Shown: positions 32,365-40,678, numbered from the stretch's first letter. The stretch: DNA of 50,122 nt from Streptomyces populi (GCF_002911015.1 NZ_KZ626899.1:1-50122), one strand, 5' to 3'. Numbers and translations are program-made. The notes: a model not told the origin generated them from the sequence alone.

Positions 32365-33051
32365 ATGACGGGCGGGACGACGGGGGAGACCCCCATCAAG
32401 GTCATGGTGGTGGACGACCACCCCATGTGGCGTGACGCCGTGGCCCGTGACCTGGCGGCCGCCGGGTTCGACGTGGTCGCGACCGCGGGCGACGGGGAGC
32501 AGGCCGTGCGCCGCGCGCTGGCGGCGGCGCCCGACGTCCTCGTCCTCGACCTGAACCTGCCCGCCAAGCCGGGGGTCCAGGTCTGCAAGGAACTGGTCGG
32601 CGCCGACCAGTCCCTGCGCGTCCTGGTCCTGTCGGCCAGCGGCGAGCACGCCGACGTGCTGGAGGCGGTGAAGTCCGGCGCGACCGGCTACCTCCTGAAG
32701 TCGGCGTCCGCGGAGGAGCTGACCGACGCGGTGCGCCGGACGGCCGTCGGCGACCCGGTGTTCACGCCGGGCCTCGCGGGACTGGTCCTCGGCGAGTACC
32801 GCCGGCTGGCCTCGGAACCCGTCACCGCCACGGGCGCCGACGAGCCGAGGGCCCCGCAGCTGACCGACCGTGAGACGGAGGTGCTGCGCCTGGTCGCCAA
32901 GGGCCTGAGCTACAAGCAGATCGCCGAACGCCTGGTCATCTCCCACCGCACCGTCCAGAACCACGTGCAGAACACCCTGGGCAAGCTCCAACTGCACAAC
33001 CGCGTCGAACTGGTCCGCTACGCCATAGAGCGCGGACTGGACGGGGCGTGA
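32365..33051 (+). CDS. macR: NarL/LuxR-type response regulator (MacR-like)
   Basis: 228 residues. The receiver has D17-D18, phosphoacceptor D62 (LVLDLNLPAKPG), S90 and K112; a LuxR helix-turn-helix occupies the C-terminal part (LTDRETEVLRLVAKGLSYKQIAERLVISHRTVQNHVQNTLGKL). It should be phosphorylated by the adjacent kinase and bind DNA as a dimer. It follows the kinase gene by 19 bp in the same operon. I searched this window for the TGAGTAC-N2-GTACTCA box reported for MacR and did not find one. Confidence 0.85.
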   Translation: MTGGTTGETPIKVMVVDDHPMWRDAVARDLAAAGFDVVATAGDGEQAVRRALAAAPDVLVLDLNLPAKPGVQVCKELVGADQSLRVLVLSASGEHADVLEAVKSGATGYLLKSASAEELTDAVRRTAVGDPVFTPGLAGLVLGEYRRLASEPVTATGADEPRAPQLTDRETEVLRLVAKGLSYKQIAERLVISHRTVQNHVQNTLGKLQLHNRVELVRYAIERGLDGA

Positions 33052-33132
33052 TCGCCGCGAACGCCGTCTTTCGGGTGATCTATTGATCAACTCCCGACAA
33101 TTCACCGGAACGGCCCGTCCGCACCATGCCGA

Positions 33133-33156
33133 AGTGACCTGGATCACTATTAGCGT
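33133..33156 (+). promoter_or_regulatory. pfkA promoter with Crp-like palindrome
   Basis: AGTGA-N6-TCACT (33133-33148) sits directly upstream of TAGCGT (33151-33156), a likely -10; transcription would begin near 33163, 29 nt before the start codon. GTG-N8-CAC matches the Streptomyces Crp motif GTG-N6-GNCAC except for one base. Its position between -35 and -10 would suit repression. Confidence 0.5.
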
Positions 33157-33191
33157 GAGTCCGACAGCCAATCGTGGCGAAGGGACTTTCC

Positions 33192-34220
33192 ATGCGGGTC
33201 GGAGTACTGACCGGAGGCGGCGACTGCCCCGGGCTCAACGCCGTCATCCGGGGCATCGTCCGCAAGGGCGTGCAGGAGTACGGCTATGACTTCGTCGGTT
33301 ACCGGGACGGCTGGCGGGGGCCGCTCGAGGGCGACACCATGCGGCTCGACATCCCCGCCGTGCGCGGGATCCTGCCGCGCGGCGGCACCATCATCGGATC
33401 CTCGCGCACCAACCCCCTCAAGCACGAGAACGGCATCCGCCGGATCAAGGAGAACCTCGCCAAGCAGGAGGTCGACGCCCTCGTCGCGATCGGCGGCGAG
33501 GACACCCTGGGCGTCGCCGCCCGGCTCGGCGACGAGTACGGCATCGACATCGTCGGCGTGCCGAAGACCATCGACAACGACCTCTCCGCCACCGACTACA
33601 CCTTCGGCTTCGACACGGCGGTCAACATCGCGACCGAGGCCATCGACCGCCTGCACACCACCGCCGAGTCGCACATGCGCGTCCTCGTCTGCGAGGTGAT
33701 GGGCCGCCACGCGGGCTGGATCGCCCTCCACTCGGGCCTGGCCGGCGGAGCGAACGTCGTCCTCATCCCCGAGCAGCGTTTCGACGTCGACCAGGTCTGC
33801 GCCTGGGTGACCTCGCGCTTCAAGGCGTCGTACGCGCCGATCGTCGTCGTCGCCGAGGGCGCCATGCCCAAGGACGGCGACATGGTCCTCAAGGACGGCA
33901 GCCTGGACTCCTTCGGGCACGTTCGGCTCTCCGGCGTCGGCGAGTGGCTGGCCAAGGAGATCGAGCGGCGCACCGGCAAGGAGGCCCGCACCACGGTCCT
34001 CGGGCACGTCCAGCGCGGCGGGACGCCCAGCGCCTTCGACCGCTGGCTCGCCACCCGCTTCGGACTGCACGCCATCGAGGCCGTCCGTGACGGTGACTTC
34101 GGCAAGATGGTGGCCCTGCGCGGCACGGACATCGTCCGCGTCCCGATCGCGGAGGCCACCGCCAGGCTGAAGACGGTGGACCCCGGTCTGTACGCGGAGG
34201 CGGGGGTTTTCTTCGGCTGA
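33192..34220 (+). CDS. pfkA: 6-phosphofructokinase
   Basis: 342 residues. The nucleotide loop GGGDCPGLN, GGEDTLGVA, PKTIDNDL and VCEVMGRHAGW are all present, placing it with the group III PFKs of actinobacteria; group members use ATP or PPi, and the base after GGE (D, then T) suggests ATP, though this needs assay. The ATG at 33192 has AAGGGA 6 nt upstream and is preferred to the in-frame GTG six codons earlier. The gene directly follows macRS and precedes a hydroxyacid dehydrogenase gene. Confidence 0.93.
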   Translation: MRVGVLTGGGDCPGLNAVIRGIVRKGVQEYGYDFVGYRDGWRGPLEGDTMRLDIPAVRGILPRGGTIIGSSRTNPLKHENGIRRIKENLAKQEVDALVAIGGEDTLGVAARLGDEYGIDIVGVPKTIDNDLSATDYTFGFDTAVNIATEAIDRLHTTAESHMRVLVCEVMGRHAGWIALHSGLAGGANVVLIPEQRFDVDQVCAWVTSRFKASYAPIVVVAEGAMPKDGDMVLKDGSLDSFGHVRLSGVGEWLAKEIERRTGKEARTTVLGHVQRGGTPSAFDRWLATRFGLHAIEAVRDGDFGKMVALRGTDIVRVPIAEATARLKTVDPGLYAEAGVFFG

Positions 34221-34250
34221 CGGCGGAGCCGCGGCACCGCTCGAGCGGCC

Positions 34251-34288
34251 GCTGGGGTACGGGCCGTATATTCGGCCCGTACCCCAGC
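34251..34288. promoter_or_regulatory. 16-bp-arm inverted repeat with TATATT loop
   Basis: Arms GCTGGGGTACGGGCCG (34251-34266) and its exact inverse complement (34273-34288) enclose TATATT. It can be a terminator for pfkA, an operator, or both; the loop itself resembles a -10 box for the dehydrogenase gene, which starts 13 bp downstream. Confidence 0.75.
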
Positions 34289-34301
34289 ACGGGAGAGACC
34301 G

Positions 34302-35297
34302 GTGGAGATCCTGGCGTTCGGCGTCCAGTCCGACGAGAAGCCCCTGATCGAGAAGGCCTTCGAGGGACGCCACGAGGTCCGCTGCCTCGACGTCTTCCTC
34401 ACCGAGGACACCGCGCCCATCGCGGCCGGCTACGAGGTGGTGTCCACCAGCGTCAACTGCGCCCTGGGACACCGCGTCCTACAGACCCTGGCGACCGGCG
34501 GCACCCAGCTCGTCGCCCAGCGCTCCACCGGGTTCAACAACATCGACCTGGAGGTCGCGGAGCGCCTCGGCATGACGGTCGCCAGGGTCTCGTCCTACTC
34601 GCCGTACTCGGTCGCCGAGTTCGCCTGGACCCTCGGCATGGCCGTCAACCGCCGTATCGTGCGCGCCGCCAACCGCACCCGCGACTTCGACTTCCGCCTC
34701 GAAGGCCTGATGGGCCGGGACATGCACGGCCGCACCGCGGGGATCGTCGGCACCGGGAAGATCGGCGAGGCCTTCGCCAGGATCGCCCACGGTTTCGGCA
34801 TGAGGCTGCTCGGCTGGGACGTCGCCGAGAACCCGGCGTGCGTCGGACTCGGCATGGAGTACGTCTCCAGGGAACGCCTCCTCGCCGAGTCCGACATCGT
34901 CACCCTGCACGTCCCGCTGATGCCGGAGACCCAGCACCTCATCGACGCCGAGGCCCTGCGCCTGATGAAGGACGACGCGATCCTGGTGAACTCCAGCCGC
35001 GGCGGCCTCATCGACAGCCAGGCCCTCGTCGCCCAGCTGCGCGAGGGCCGCTTCACGGGCGTCGGCCTCGACGTGTACGAGGCGGAGGCCGGGCTCTTCT
35101 TCCTCGACAAGTCCCTCGAGACCGTCGAGGACGACACCCTGGCCCGTCTGGTCACCTTCCCGAACGTCCTGGTCACCTCGCACCAGGCGTACTACACCCG
35201 GGACGCGGTCGGCCAGATCGTCGACGCCACCGCGGCCAACGTCCTCGACTACACCGAGGGCCGCCGCTCGGAGAACGTGCTCGTGCCCCGCAGCTGA
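34302..35297 (+). CDS. D-2-hydroxyacid dehydrogenase (D-lactate dehydrogenase-like)
   Basis: 331 residues. A Rossmann NAD site, GTGKIGEAF, follows the substrate domain; the catalytic Arg is in NSSRGGLIDSQAL, the Glu in VYEAEAG and the His in SHQAYYT. The HLIDAEAL and long FFLDKSLE segment match D-lactate dehydrogenases (LdhA-like), which reduce pyruvate to D-lactate. The start is GTG with GGGAGAG upstream. The 3' end overlaps the convergent anthranilate synthase gene by 49 bp. Confidence 0.88.
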   Translation: MEILAFGVQSDEKPLIEKAFEGRHEVRCLDVFLTEDTAPIAAGYEVVSTSVNCALGHRVLQTLATGGTQLVAQRSTGFNNIDLEVAERLGMTVARVSSYSPYSVAEFAWTLGMAVNRRIVRAANRTRDFDFRLEGLMGRDMHGRTAGIVGTGKIGEAFARIAHGFGMRLLGWDVAENPACVGLGMEYVSRERLLAESDIVTLHVPLMPETQHLIDAEALRLMKDDAILVNSSRGGLIDSQALVAQLREGRFTGVGLDVYEAEAGLFFLDKSLETVEDDTLARLVTFPNVLVTSHQAYYTRDAVGQIVDATAANVLDYTEGRRSENVLVPRS

Positions 35298-37204
35298 CCC
35301 GTCAGCTCCCGCACCACGGCCGCCCCGTTCAGCGTCAGCACCGACTCCGGGTGGAACTGCACGCCCGCGAACCCGGGGCCGCGCAGCGCGTGCACCTCGC
35401 CGTTCGCGGCCCGGCTGACCTCGACACCGTGCGCCGACAGCTCCGCCAGCGCCTCGTCGTCGCAGCGCGCCGCGAAACTGTTGTAGAAGCCGACGGTCTC
35501 GGGCCGCCCGAAGAGGTCGATGCGGGTCTGCGCGCCCTGGTACGGCACGTCCTTGCGCACGATCTCAAGACCCAGCTCGGCCGCGATCAGTTCGTGCCCG
35601 AGGCAGACGCCGAGGACGCCGTGCCGGTGCTCCCGCAGCACATCGGCCGTCAGGGCGCGCAGGAAACGCATCTTGGGGTCCGCCGCGTCCGAGGGATCGC
35701 CGGGACCGGGGCCGAGGACGACCGGGCCCTCGTGCGCGAGCACCGCCTCGCGCAGCCCCGGCCTGTCGTAGCGGCGCACCGTCACCTCCAGGCCGGAGGA
35801 GCGCAGCACGTGCGCGAGCATCGCGGTGAAGGTGTCCTCGGCGTCCACGACCAGCGCGTGCCCGGTCAGGTCACGGGACCGCTCCTGCATCCGCAGCCAG
35901 AACGGCGCCAGCGAGGCCCGCCGCCCGTCCAACGACGCCCGCACCCGCGGATCGTCGCCGAGCCGGGGCCGGACGCCGTCCGGGCGCGGCCGGCCGGGCC
36001 GCACCCCGAGCGCCGCCAGCACACCCGCCGCCTTGGCGTGCGTCTCGGCGACCTCGCCCGCCGGATCCGATCCCCGGACGAGGGTGGCGCCGACCGGCAC
36101 CCGCAGCCGGCCCTCCGCGTCGATGTCGGCGGTGCGGATGAGGATGGGGGAGTCGAGGGTCTGCGCCCCGGGGCCGCCGTCCGGCCCGTCCTCCGGCTGC
36201 CGCCCGACCAGCGCCAGCGCGCCCGCGTAGTAGCCGCGCCCGCCGACCTCGTGACGCTCGATGACCCGGCAGGCGTTCTGCACGGGCGAGCCGGTGACGG
36301 TCGCCGCGAACATGGTCTCCCGGAGCACGTCGCGCACGTCCAGCGAGGAGCGGCCCCGCAGCTCGTACTCGGTGTGCGCGAGGTGGGCCATCTCCTTGAG
36401 CCGCGGTCCGATCACCACCCCGCCCATGTCCCCGACCGTGCACATCATCTTGAGTTCCTCGTCGACGACCATCGAGAGCTCCTCGATCTCCTTGCCGTCG
36501 GCGAGGAACGCGAGCAGGTCCTCGGGCGTCGGCCCCCCGGCCGGGTAGCGGTACGTCCCGCTGATCGGGTTCATCACGACCGTCCCGGCGGACATCCGCA
36601 CGTGCACCTCGGGGCTCGCCCCGACCAGGGTCCGCCCACCCGTCCCCCGCCCCCGCCCTTCCGAGGAAGGCCCTTCGGGCCCTTGCTCATTTCCGGTGTG
36701 CACGACGAACGTCCAGTACGCGCCGCGCTCGCCGACCAGCAGCCGGCGGAACAGCGCCAGGGCGTCGGCCCGTCCGAACCCCGGGATCCGGCCCTCGTAC
36801 GTCCGCCGGATCACGAAGTTGGCGCCCTCGCCGCGCCCGATCTCCTCGCGCAGCACCCGCTCGACGATCCCGGAGTACTCCTCGTCGCCGACGTCGAAGC
36901 CGCCGCCCTCGACCCGCACGTCGTGGTCCGGCAGCTCCTCCAGCGCCCGGGCGAGCGGCAGTTCATGGCGTTCCTCGGGGACGAGCACCGCGAGCGGGGT
37001 GCCGTCGTCACGGACGTCGAAGCCGCGCTCGCGGATCTGCCGGAACGGGATCAGCGCGAGGGCTTCGTCGGGGATGTCGGCGAGGCGTTCCACCTCGCGC
37101 ACCGGCCCCAGCAGCAGTTCGACCACGTCGTGGTCGCGGCCCGGGGTGCGGCGGCGCAGCAGGGCGAAGGGACGGGGATCGTCCAACAGGTCGAGCAGGT
37201 TCAC
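35249..37204 (-). CDS. trpEG: Anthranilate synthase, fused TrpE-TrpG
   Basis: 651 residues in one chain: an aminase domain (residues about 1-430; ISGTYRYPAGG, ELSMVVDEELKMMC, VTGSPVQNA, GYYAGALALV) and a glutamine amidotransferase domain (about 450-640) with nucleophile C534 (GVCLGHELIA), H618 and E620 (VQFHPESV). It converts chorismate and glutamine to anthranilate, feeding TrpD. The GTG at 37204 has AAGGA 8 nt upstream. A Trp-Trp-Trp leader peptide and terminator upstream show control by attenuation. Residues about 170-187 are a Gly/Glu/Arg-rich insert encoded by repeat-like DNA. Phenazine-type PhzE enzymes share this fusion, but the attenuator argues for tryptophan supply. Confidence 0.93.
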   Translation of the reverse strand: MNLLDLLDDPRPFALLRRRTPGRDHDVVELLLGPVREVERLADIPDEALALIPFRQIRERGFDVRDDGTPLAVLVPEERHELPLARALEELPDHDVRVEGGGFDVGDEEYSGIVERVLREEIGRGEGANFVIRRTYEGRIPGFGRADALALFRRLLVGERGAYWTFVVHTGNEQGPEGPSSEGRGRGTGGRTLVGASPEVHVRMSAGTVVMNPISGTYRYPAGGPTPEDLLAFLADGKEIEELSMVVDEELKMMCTVGDMGGVVIGPRLKEMAHLAHTEYELRGRSSLDVRDVLRETMFAATVTGSPVQNACRVIERHEVGGRGYYAGALALVGRQPEDGPDGGPGAQTLDSPILIRTADIDAEGRLRVPVGATLVRGSDPAGEVAETHAKAAGVLAALGVRPGRPRPDGVRPRLGDDPRVRASLDGRRASLAPFWLRMQERSRDLTGHALVVDAEDTFTAMLAHVLRSSGLEVTVRRYDRPGLREAVLAHEGPVVLGPGPGDPSDAADPKMRFLRALTADVLREHRHGVLGVCLGHELIAAELGLEIVRKDVPYQGAQTRIDLFGRPETVGFYNSFAARCDDEALAELSAHGVEVSRAANGEVHALRGPGFAGVQFHPESVLTLNGAAVVRELTGQLRGTSTFSERRPSV

Positions 37205-37265
37205 GGGTGCGGTCCTTCTCTCGGATCGTGCATCTCGGAGAGGAACGACCCGGGTCCGCAAACAC

Positions 37266-37292
37266 CGAAGGCCGCCCCTCGGGCGGCCTTCG
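37266..37292 (-). terminator. trp attenuator terminator
   Basis: A 12-bp perfect stem CGAAGGCCGCCC / GGGCGGCCTTCG with a 3-nt loop, followed on the minus strand by GTGTTTG. It lies between trpL and trpEG. Upstream sequence around 37291-37315 (including CGAAG-A-CTTCG) can offer competing pairing, as attenuation requires. Confidence 0.88.
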
Positions 37293-37314
37293 CGAAGTCT
37301 TCGTCAACGCGCAG

Positions 37315-37371
37315 TCAGTGGGCCGCCGGATGAGCGGTCCACCACCAGTTCTGGTTCGAATGCGCGAACAT
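37315..37371 (-). CDS. trpL: trp leader peptide
   Basis: An 18-residue peptide, MFAHSNQNWWWTAHPAAH, with three consecutive TGG codons at positions 9-11. It reads toward trpEG and ends 23 bp before the attenuator hairpin. When charged tRNA-Trp is scarce, ribosomes stall on the TGG codons and the terminator is not formed. This arrangement is known for a fused anthranilate synthase gene in Streptomyces venezuelae (recall). Confidence 0.95.
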   Translation of the reverse strand: MFAHSNQNWWWTAHPAAH

Positions 37372-37496
37372 GCGCCGCACCTTACCCGACGGTGAGGGGC
37401 GGGCAACAGCGTGAAACGGTCCCGCGGGGCGTTCCGACCGTCCGGTCACCGGCCATGGATGGCCAGACAGCCCGAACGCACCGAGAAACGAGAACC

Positions 37497-38714
37497 ATGC
37501 ACGCAGCCCGTTCGTCCCAGACCCGCAGGGCCGGAGCCCGCGCCCTGACCGTGCTCCTCGCGGCGTCAGCCCTCGCCGCCGGAGCGCTCGTCCCCGCGAG
37601 CTCGGCGCCGCGCCGGAGCGGCTCCGAGGACGTGACCCAGGTCGCCTACCGCGGTCACGTCTTCGCCGTGCCCGACTCCTGGCGGGTCGTGGACCTGAAG
37701 AAGCACCCCGACACCTGCGTCCGCTTCGACCGGCACGCCGTCTACCTCGGCACGCCGGGCCCCGACCAGAACTGCCCGGCCAGGGCCAGCGGCCGTACCG
37801 AGGCGCTCCTGGTCCAGCCCGCCTCCGCGGCCCCCAGGGCCGTCACCGAGAACCCGACGGCCCGCACCTACCGGGCCACCGCCGACCGCATCGCCGTCAC
37901 CGCCACCTACGGCTACGACCGCGCCCGCATCCAGGACGTCCTGCGCGGCGCCGGACTGCCCGTCGCCGCCGCGCGGCGCGAGGGGCCCGCCGAACAGCGC
38001 GCGGCGGACCCGCTGCCCACCGACGCGACCTCCTTCCGCGGCGAGGGCTTCGACACCTGCGCCGCCCCGAGCCGGTCGGCGATGGATGCCTGGCGCGACG
38101 ACTCCCCGTACGGCGCCGTCGGCGTCTACATCGGCGGCATCAACCGCGCCTGCGCCCAGCAGAACCTGACCGCCGACTGGGTGCGCGCGCAGTACACGCG
38201 CGGCTGGCGGTTCTTCCCGCTGTACGTCGGCCGGCAGCCCTCCTCCGACGGCGGCAGCTGCGGGGGCGGCTGCTCGGCGATCACCAGCCCGGTGCCGCAG
38301 GGCACCGCGGGCGCCGACGACGCCGTCAAGCAGGCCGCCGCGCTGGGCTTCGGCAAGGGCTCGGTGATCTATCTCGACCTGGAGCACTACGAGCCCGGAG
38401 GCAAGGTGACCGACTCGGTGCTCGCCTACCTCCAGGCCTACACCGTGCGCCTGCACGCGCTCGGCTACCGCTCCGGCGCCTACGGCAACACCTCCTCGCT
38501 GGTGTCCGACCTGATCGCCAACAAGAGCACCGTCACCCTGCCCGACGTGATCCACTTCGCCCGCTGGAACCGTGTGTCGAGCACGTCCGACTCCTCGATC
38601 CCCTCGACGCTGTGGGCGAAGCACCAGCGCGTCCACCAGTACGTGGGCGACACGACCGAGACCCACGGCGGGGTGCGGATCTCCATCGACCGCGACCGCC
38701 TCGACGTGGACTAG
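37497..38714 (+). CDS. Secreted DUF1906 (glycoside-hydrolase-like) protein
   Basis: 405 residues. A signal peptide runs to about residue 37 (ALTVLLAASALAAGALVPASSA). A beta-rich domain of unknown type follows, then from about residue 180 a DUF1906/Rv2525c-like TIM-barrel (GFDTCAAPSRSAMDAW, YIGGINRACAQQNLTADWV, FFPLYVGRQ, IYLDLEHYEPG, GYRSGAYGNTSS). The acidic residues in YLDLEHY are candidates for catalysis. Homologues are thought to act on cell-envelope glycans. The ATG at 37497 has only a weak ribosome site; an ATG at 37455 is an alternative. It is divergent from trpL/trpEG. Confidence 0.82.
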   Translation: MHAARSSQTRRAGARALTVLLAASALAAGALVPASSAPRRSGSEDVTQVAYRGHVFAVPDSWRVVDLKKHPDTCVRFDRHAVYLGTPGPDQNCPARASGRTEALLVQPASAAPRAVTENPTARTYRATADRIAVTATYGYDRARIQDVLRGAGLPVAAARREGPAEQRAADPLPTDATSFRGEGFDTCAAPSRSAMDAWRDDSPYGAVGVYIGGINRACAQQNLTADWVRAQYTRGWRFFPLYVGRQPSSDGGSCGGGCSAITSPVPQGTAGADDAVKQAAALGFGKGSVIYLDLEHYEPGGKVTDSVLAYLQAYTVRLHALGYRSGAYGNTSSLVSDLIANKSTVTLPDVIHFARWNRVSSTSDSSIPSTLWAKHQRVHQYVGDTTETHGGVRISIDRDRLDVD

Positions 38715-38850
38715 GACTCCCGTTCCCCTCTCCGGGCGGGCGCCGTGACCGGTCGTGCGGCCGCCCGGGGAGTCACCGATCGAGCGGGGTTCGTCTCACT
38801 TGATGGGCATGTGAACGGGACGCCCGACACGACCCCGTAATGTTGTCCGG

Positions 38851-40203
38851 GTGACCGTGAACGCTAAGTCCAGCGCGAGCGCTGGCAACACCTGGCGAGA
38901 CCTGCCCGCGGCGCAGCAGCCCGAGTACCCCGATGCCGAGGCTCTGCGCGATGTGATCGCGGACCTCGAGTCGTATCCGCCGCTCGTCTTCGCGGGCGAG
39001 TGCGACCAGCTGCGCGCCCGGATGGCGTCCGTCGCCAAGGGAGAGGCGTTCCTTCTCCAGGGCGGCGACTGCGCCGAGGCCTTCGACGCCGTGTCGGCCG
39101 ACCACATCCGCAACAAGCTCAAGACGCTGCTCCAGATGGGCGCCGTCCTCACGTACGCCGCCTCGGTGCCGGTGGTGAAGGTCGGCCGGATCGCCGGCCA
39201 GTACTCCAAGCCGCGCTCCAAGGGCACCGAGACCCGTGACGGCGTGACCCTGCCGACCTACCGGGGCGACTCGGTCAACGGCTTCGACTTCAACGAGAAG
39301 GCCCGTATCCCGGACCCCGAGCGCCTGAAGCGGATGTACAACGCGTCCGCCTCCACGCTCAACCTGGTCCGCGCCTTCACCACCGGCGGTTACGCCGACC
39401 TGCGCCAGGTGCACGCCTGGAACCAGGACTTCGTGAAGTCGTCCCCGTCCGGCCAGCGCTACGAGCAGCTCGCGCGTGAGATCGACAACGCGATGAACTT
39501 CATGCGGGCCTGCGGCACCGACCCGGAGGAGTTCAAGACCGTCGAGTTCTACGCCTCCCACGAGGCGCTGCTCCTCGACTACGAGTCGGCCCTGACCCGC
39601 GTCGACTCGCGCACGGGCAATCTGTACGACGTCTCGGGCCACATGGTGTGGATCGGCGAGCGCACCCGTCAGCTCGACGGGGCGCACATCGAGTTCGCGT
39701 CGAAGATCCGCAACCCCGTCGGGATCAAGCTGGGCCCGACGACGACGGCCGAGGAGGCGTTGCAGTACATCGAGCGCCTCGACCCGGACCGCGAGCCGGG
39801 CCGGCTCACCTTCATCGTGCGCATGGGCGCGGACAAGGTCCGCGACAAGCTGCCCGAGCTGGTCGAGAAGGTCACCGCCTCCGGCGCGACCGTGGCCTGG
39901 GTGACCGACCCGATGCACGGCAACACCTTCGAGGCGGCCTCGGGTCACAAGACCCGCCGCTTCGACGACGTGCTCGACGAGGTCAAGGGCTTCTTCGAGG
40001 TCCACAAGGGCCTCGGCACGCACCCGGGCGGCATCCACGTCGAGCTCACCGGTGACGACGTCACCGAGTGCGTGGGCGGCGGCGACGAGATCTTCGTCGA
40101 CGACCTGCACCAGCGCTACGAGACGGCCTGCGACCCCCGTCTGAACCGCAGCCAGTCCCTCGACCTGGCCTTCCTCGTCGCCGAGATGTACCGCGACCAG
40201 TAG
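38851..40203 (+). CDS. aroH: DAHP synthase, class II
   Basis: A 450-residue enzyme that condenses phosphoenolpyruvate and erythrose 4-phosphate, the first step of the shikimate pathway. Class II features are LQGGDCAEAF (metal Cys), KVGRIAGQYSKPRS (PEP-binding Arg/Lys), GIKLGPTT, WVTDPMHGNT and GGIHVELTGDDVTEC. The start is GTG with TAATGT (38838-38843) 7 nt upstream and no ribosome site, so the mRNA is probably leaderless. With trpEG and trpD it supplies aromatic precursors; a terminator hairpin follows 38 bp after the stop. Confidence 0.95.
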   Translation: MTVNAKSSASAGNTWRDLPAAQQPEYPDAEALRDVIADLESYPPLVFAGECDQLRARMASVAKGEAFLLQGGDCAEAFDAVSADHIRNKLKTLLQMGAVLTYAASVPVVKVGRIAGQYSKPRSKGTETRDGVTLPTYRGDSVNGFDFNEKARIPDPERLKRMYNASASTLNLVRAFTTGGYADLRQVHAWNQDFVKSSPSGQRYEQLAREIDNAMNFMRACGTDPEEFKTVEFYASHEALLLDYESALTRVDSRTGNLYDVSGHMVWIGERTRQLDGAHIEFASKIRNPVGIKLGPTTTAEEALQYIERLDPDREPGRLTFIVRMGADKVRDKLPELVEKVTASGATVAWVTDPMHGNTFEAASGHKTRRFDDVLDEVKGFFEVHKGLGTHPGGIHVELTGDDVTECVGGGDEIFVDDLHQRYETACDPRLNRSQSLDLAFLVAEMYRDQ

Positions 40204-40241
40204 CAGATCAACAGGCGCGATGCCTGTTACGGACGCCTGAA

Positions 40242-40284
40242 GTGGGGCGCGGATCACATGCGATCCGCGCCCCACGCCACTTTT
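40242..40284 (+). terminator. Terminator after aroH
   Basis: A 14-bp perfect stem GTGGGGCGCGGATC / GATCCGCGCCCCAC with a 6-nt loop ACATGC, followed by GCCACTTTT. This is one of the few terminators here with a clear T tract. Confidence 0.9.
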
Positions 40285-40308
40285 GTGGTTTCTGTGCGAC
40301 GGGTAAGG

Positions 40309-40327
40309 TTAGGTTAGCCTCACCGAT
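40309..40327 (+). promoter_or_regulatory. Iron box (DmdR/IdeR-type operator)
   Basis: TTAGGTTAGCCTCACCGAT matches the IdeR/DmdR consensus TTAGGTTAGGCTAACCTAA at 15 of 19 positions, with the left half perfect. It lies 45 bp before the bfd start, where iron-loaded DmdR1 would repress or tune the gene. Confidence 0.8.
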
Positions 40328-40371
40328 CATCGGGACGGCACGACCAGCGATTCCGGCGGGAGGTGAACCGC

Positions 40372-40650
40372 GTGTACGTGTGCAGTTGCTTCGGGATCAC
40401 CGAGCAGCAGGTGAAGAAGCATGCGGAGGACGGCGCCTGTACTCCTCGGCAGATAGCCTCGGCCTCCAAGGCGGGTACGGACTGCGGTTCGTGCGTGCGC
40501 CGGATCCAGGCACTGCTGGGCAGGGGCTCGTGCCCGCGCCGCGACCTGGCCGACCGGGGCATGCCGGTGCTCTCCGAGGTCCTCGGGCAGGCCGAGGCCG
40601 ATCGGCGCGAGGCCGCCGGCCACGGGATCTCCGGGCGCGAGGCCGCGTGA
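40372..40650 (+). CDS. bfd: Bacterioferritin-associated ferredoxin
   Basis: A 92-residue 2Fe-2S protein that reduces the core of bacterioferritin to release iron. The four ligands are C4 and C6 (YVCSC) and C38 and C41 (GTDCGSC), the Bfd spacing. The GTG at 40372 is chosen because GGGAGG lies 8 nt upstream; an in-frame GTG three codons earlier abuts that site. About 30 C-terminal residues extend beyond the E. coli Bfd length. It is convergent with bfr and controlled by the upstream iron box. Confidence 0.92.
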   Translation: MYVCSCFGITEQQVKKHAEDGACTPRQIASASKAGTDCGSCVRRIQALLGRGSCPRRDLADRGMPVLSEVLGQAEADRREAAGHGISGREAA

Positions 40651-40678
40651 CCCTCCGGCTGCCCGGTCCCGCGTCCGC

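Noticed and set aside
34838..37333. An 831-codon plus-strand open frame over the dehydrogenase and trpEG
   Set aside because: It is antisense to trpEG, with Arg/Pro/Ala-rich composition and no domain; the real genes on either strand have all family motifs.
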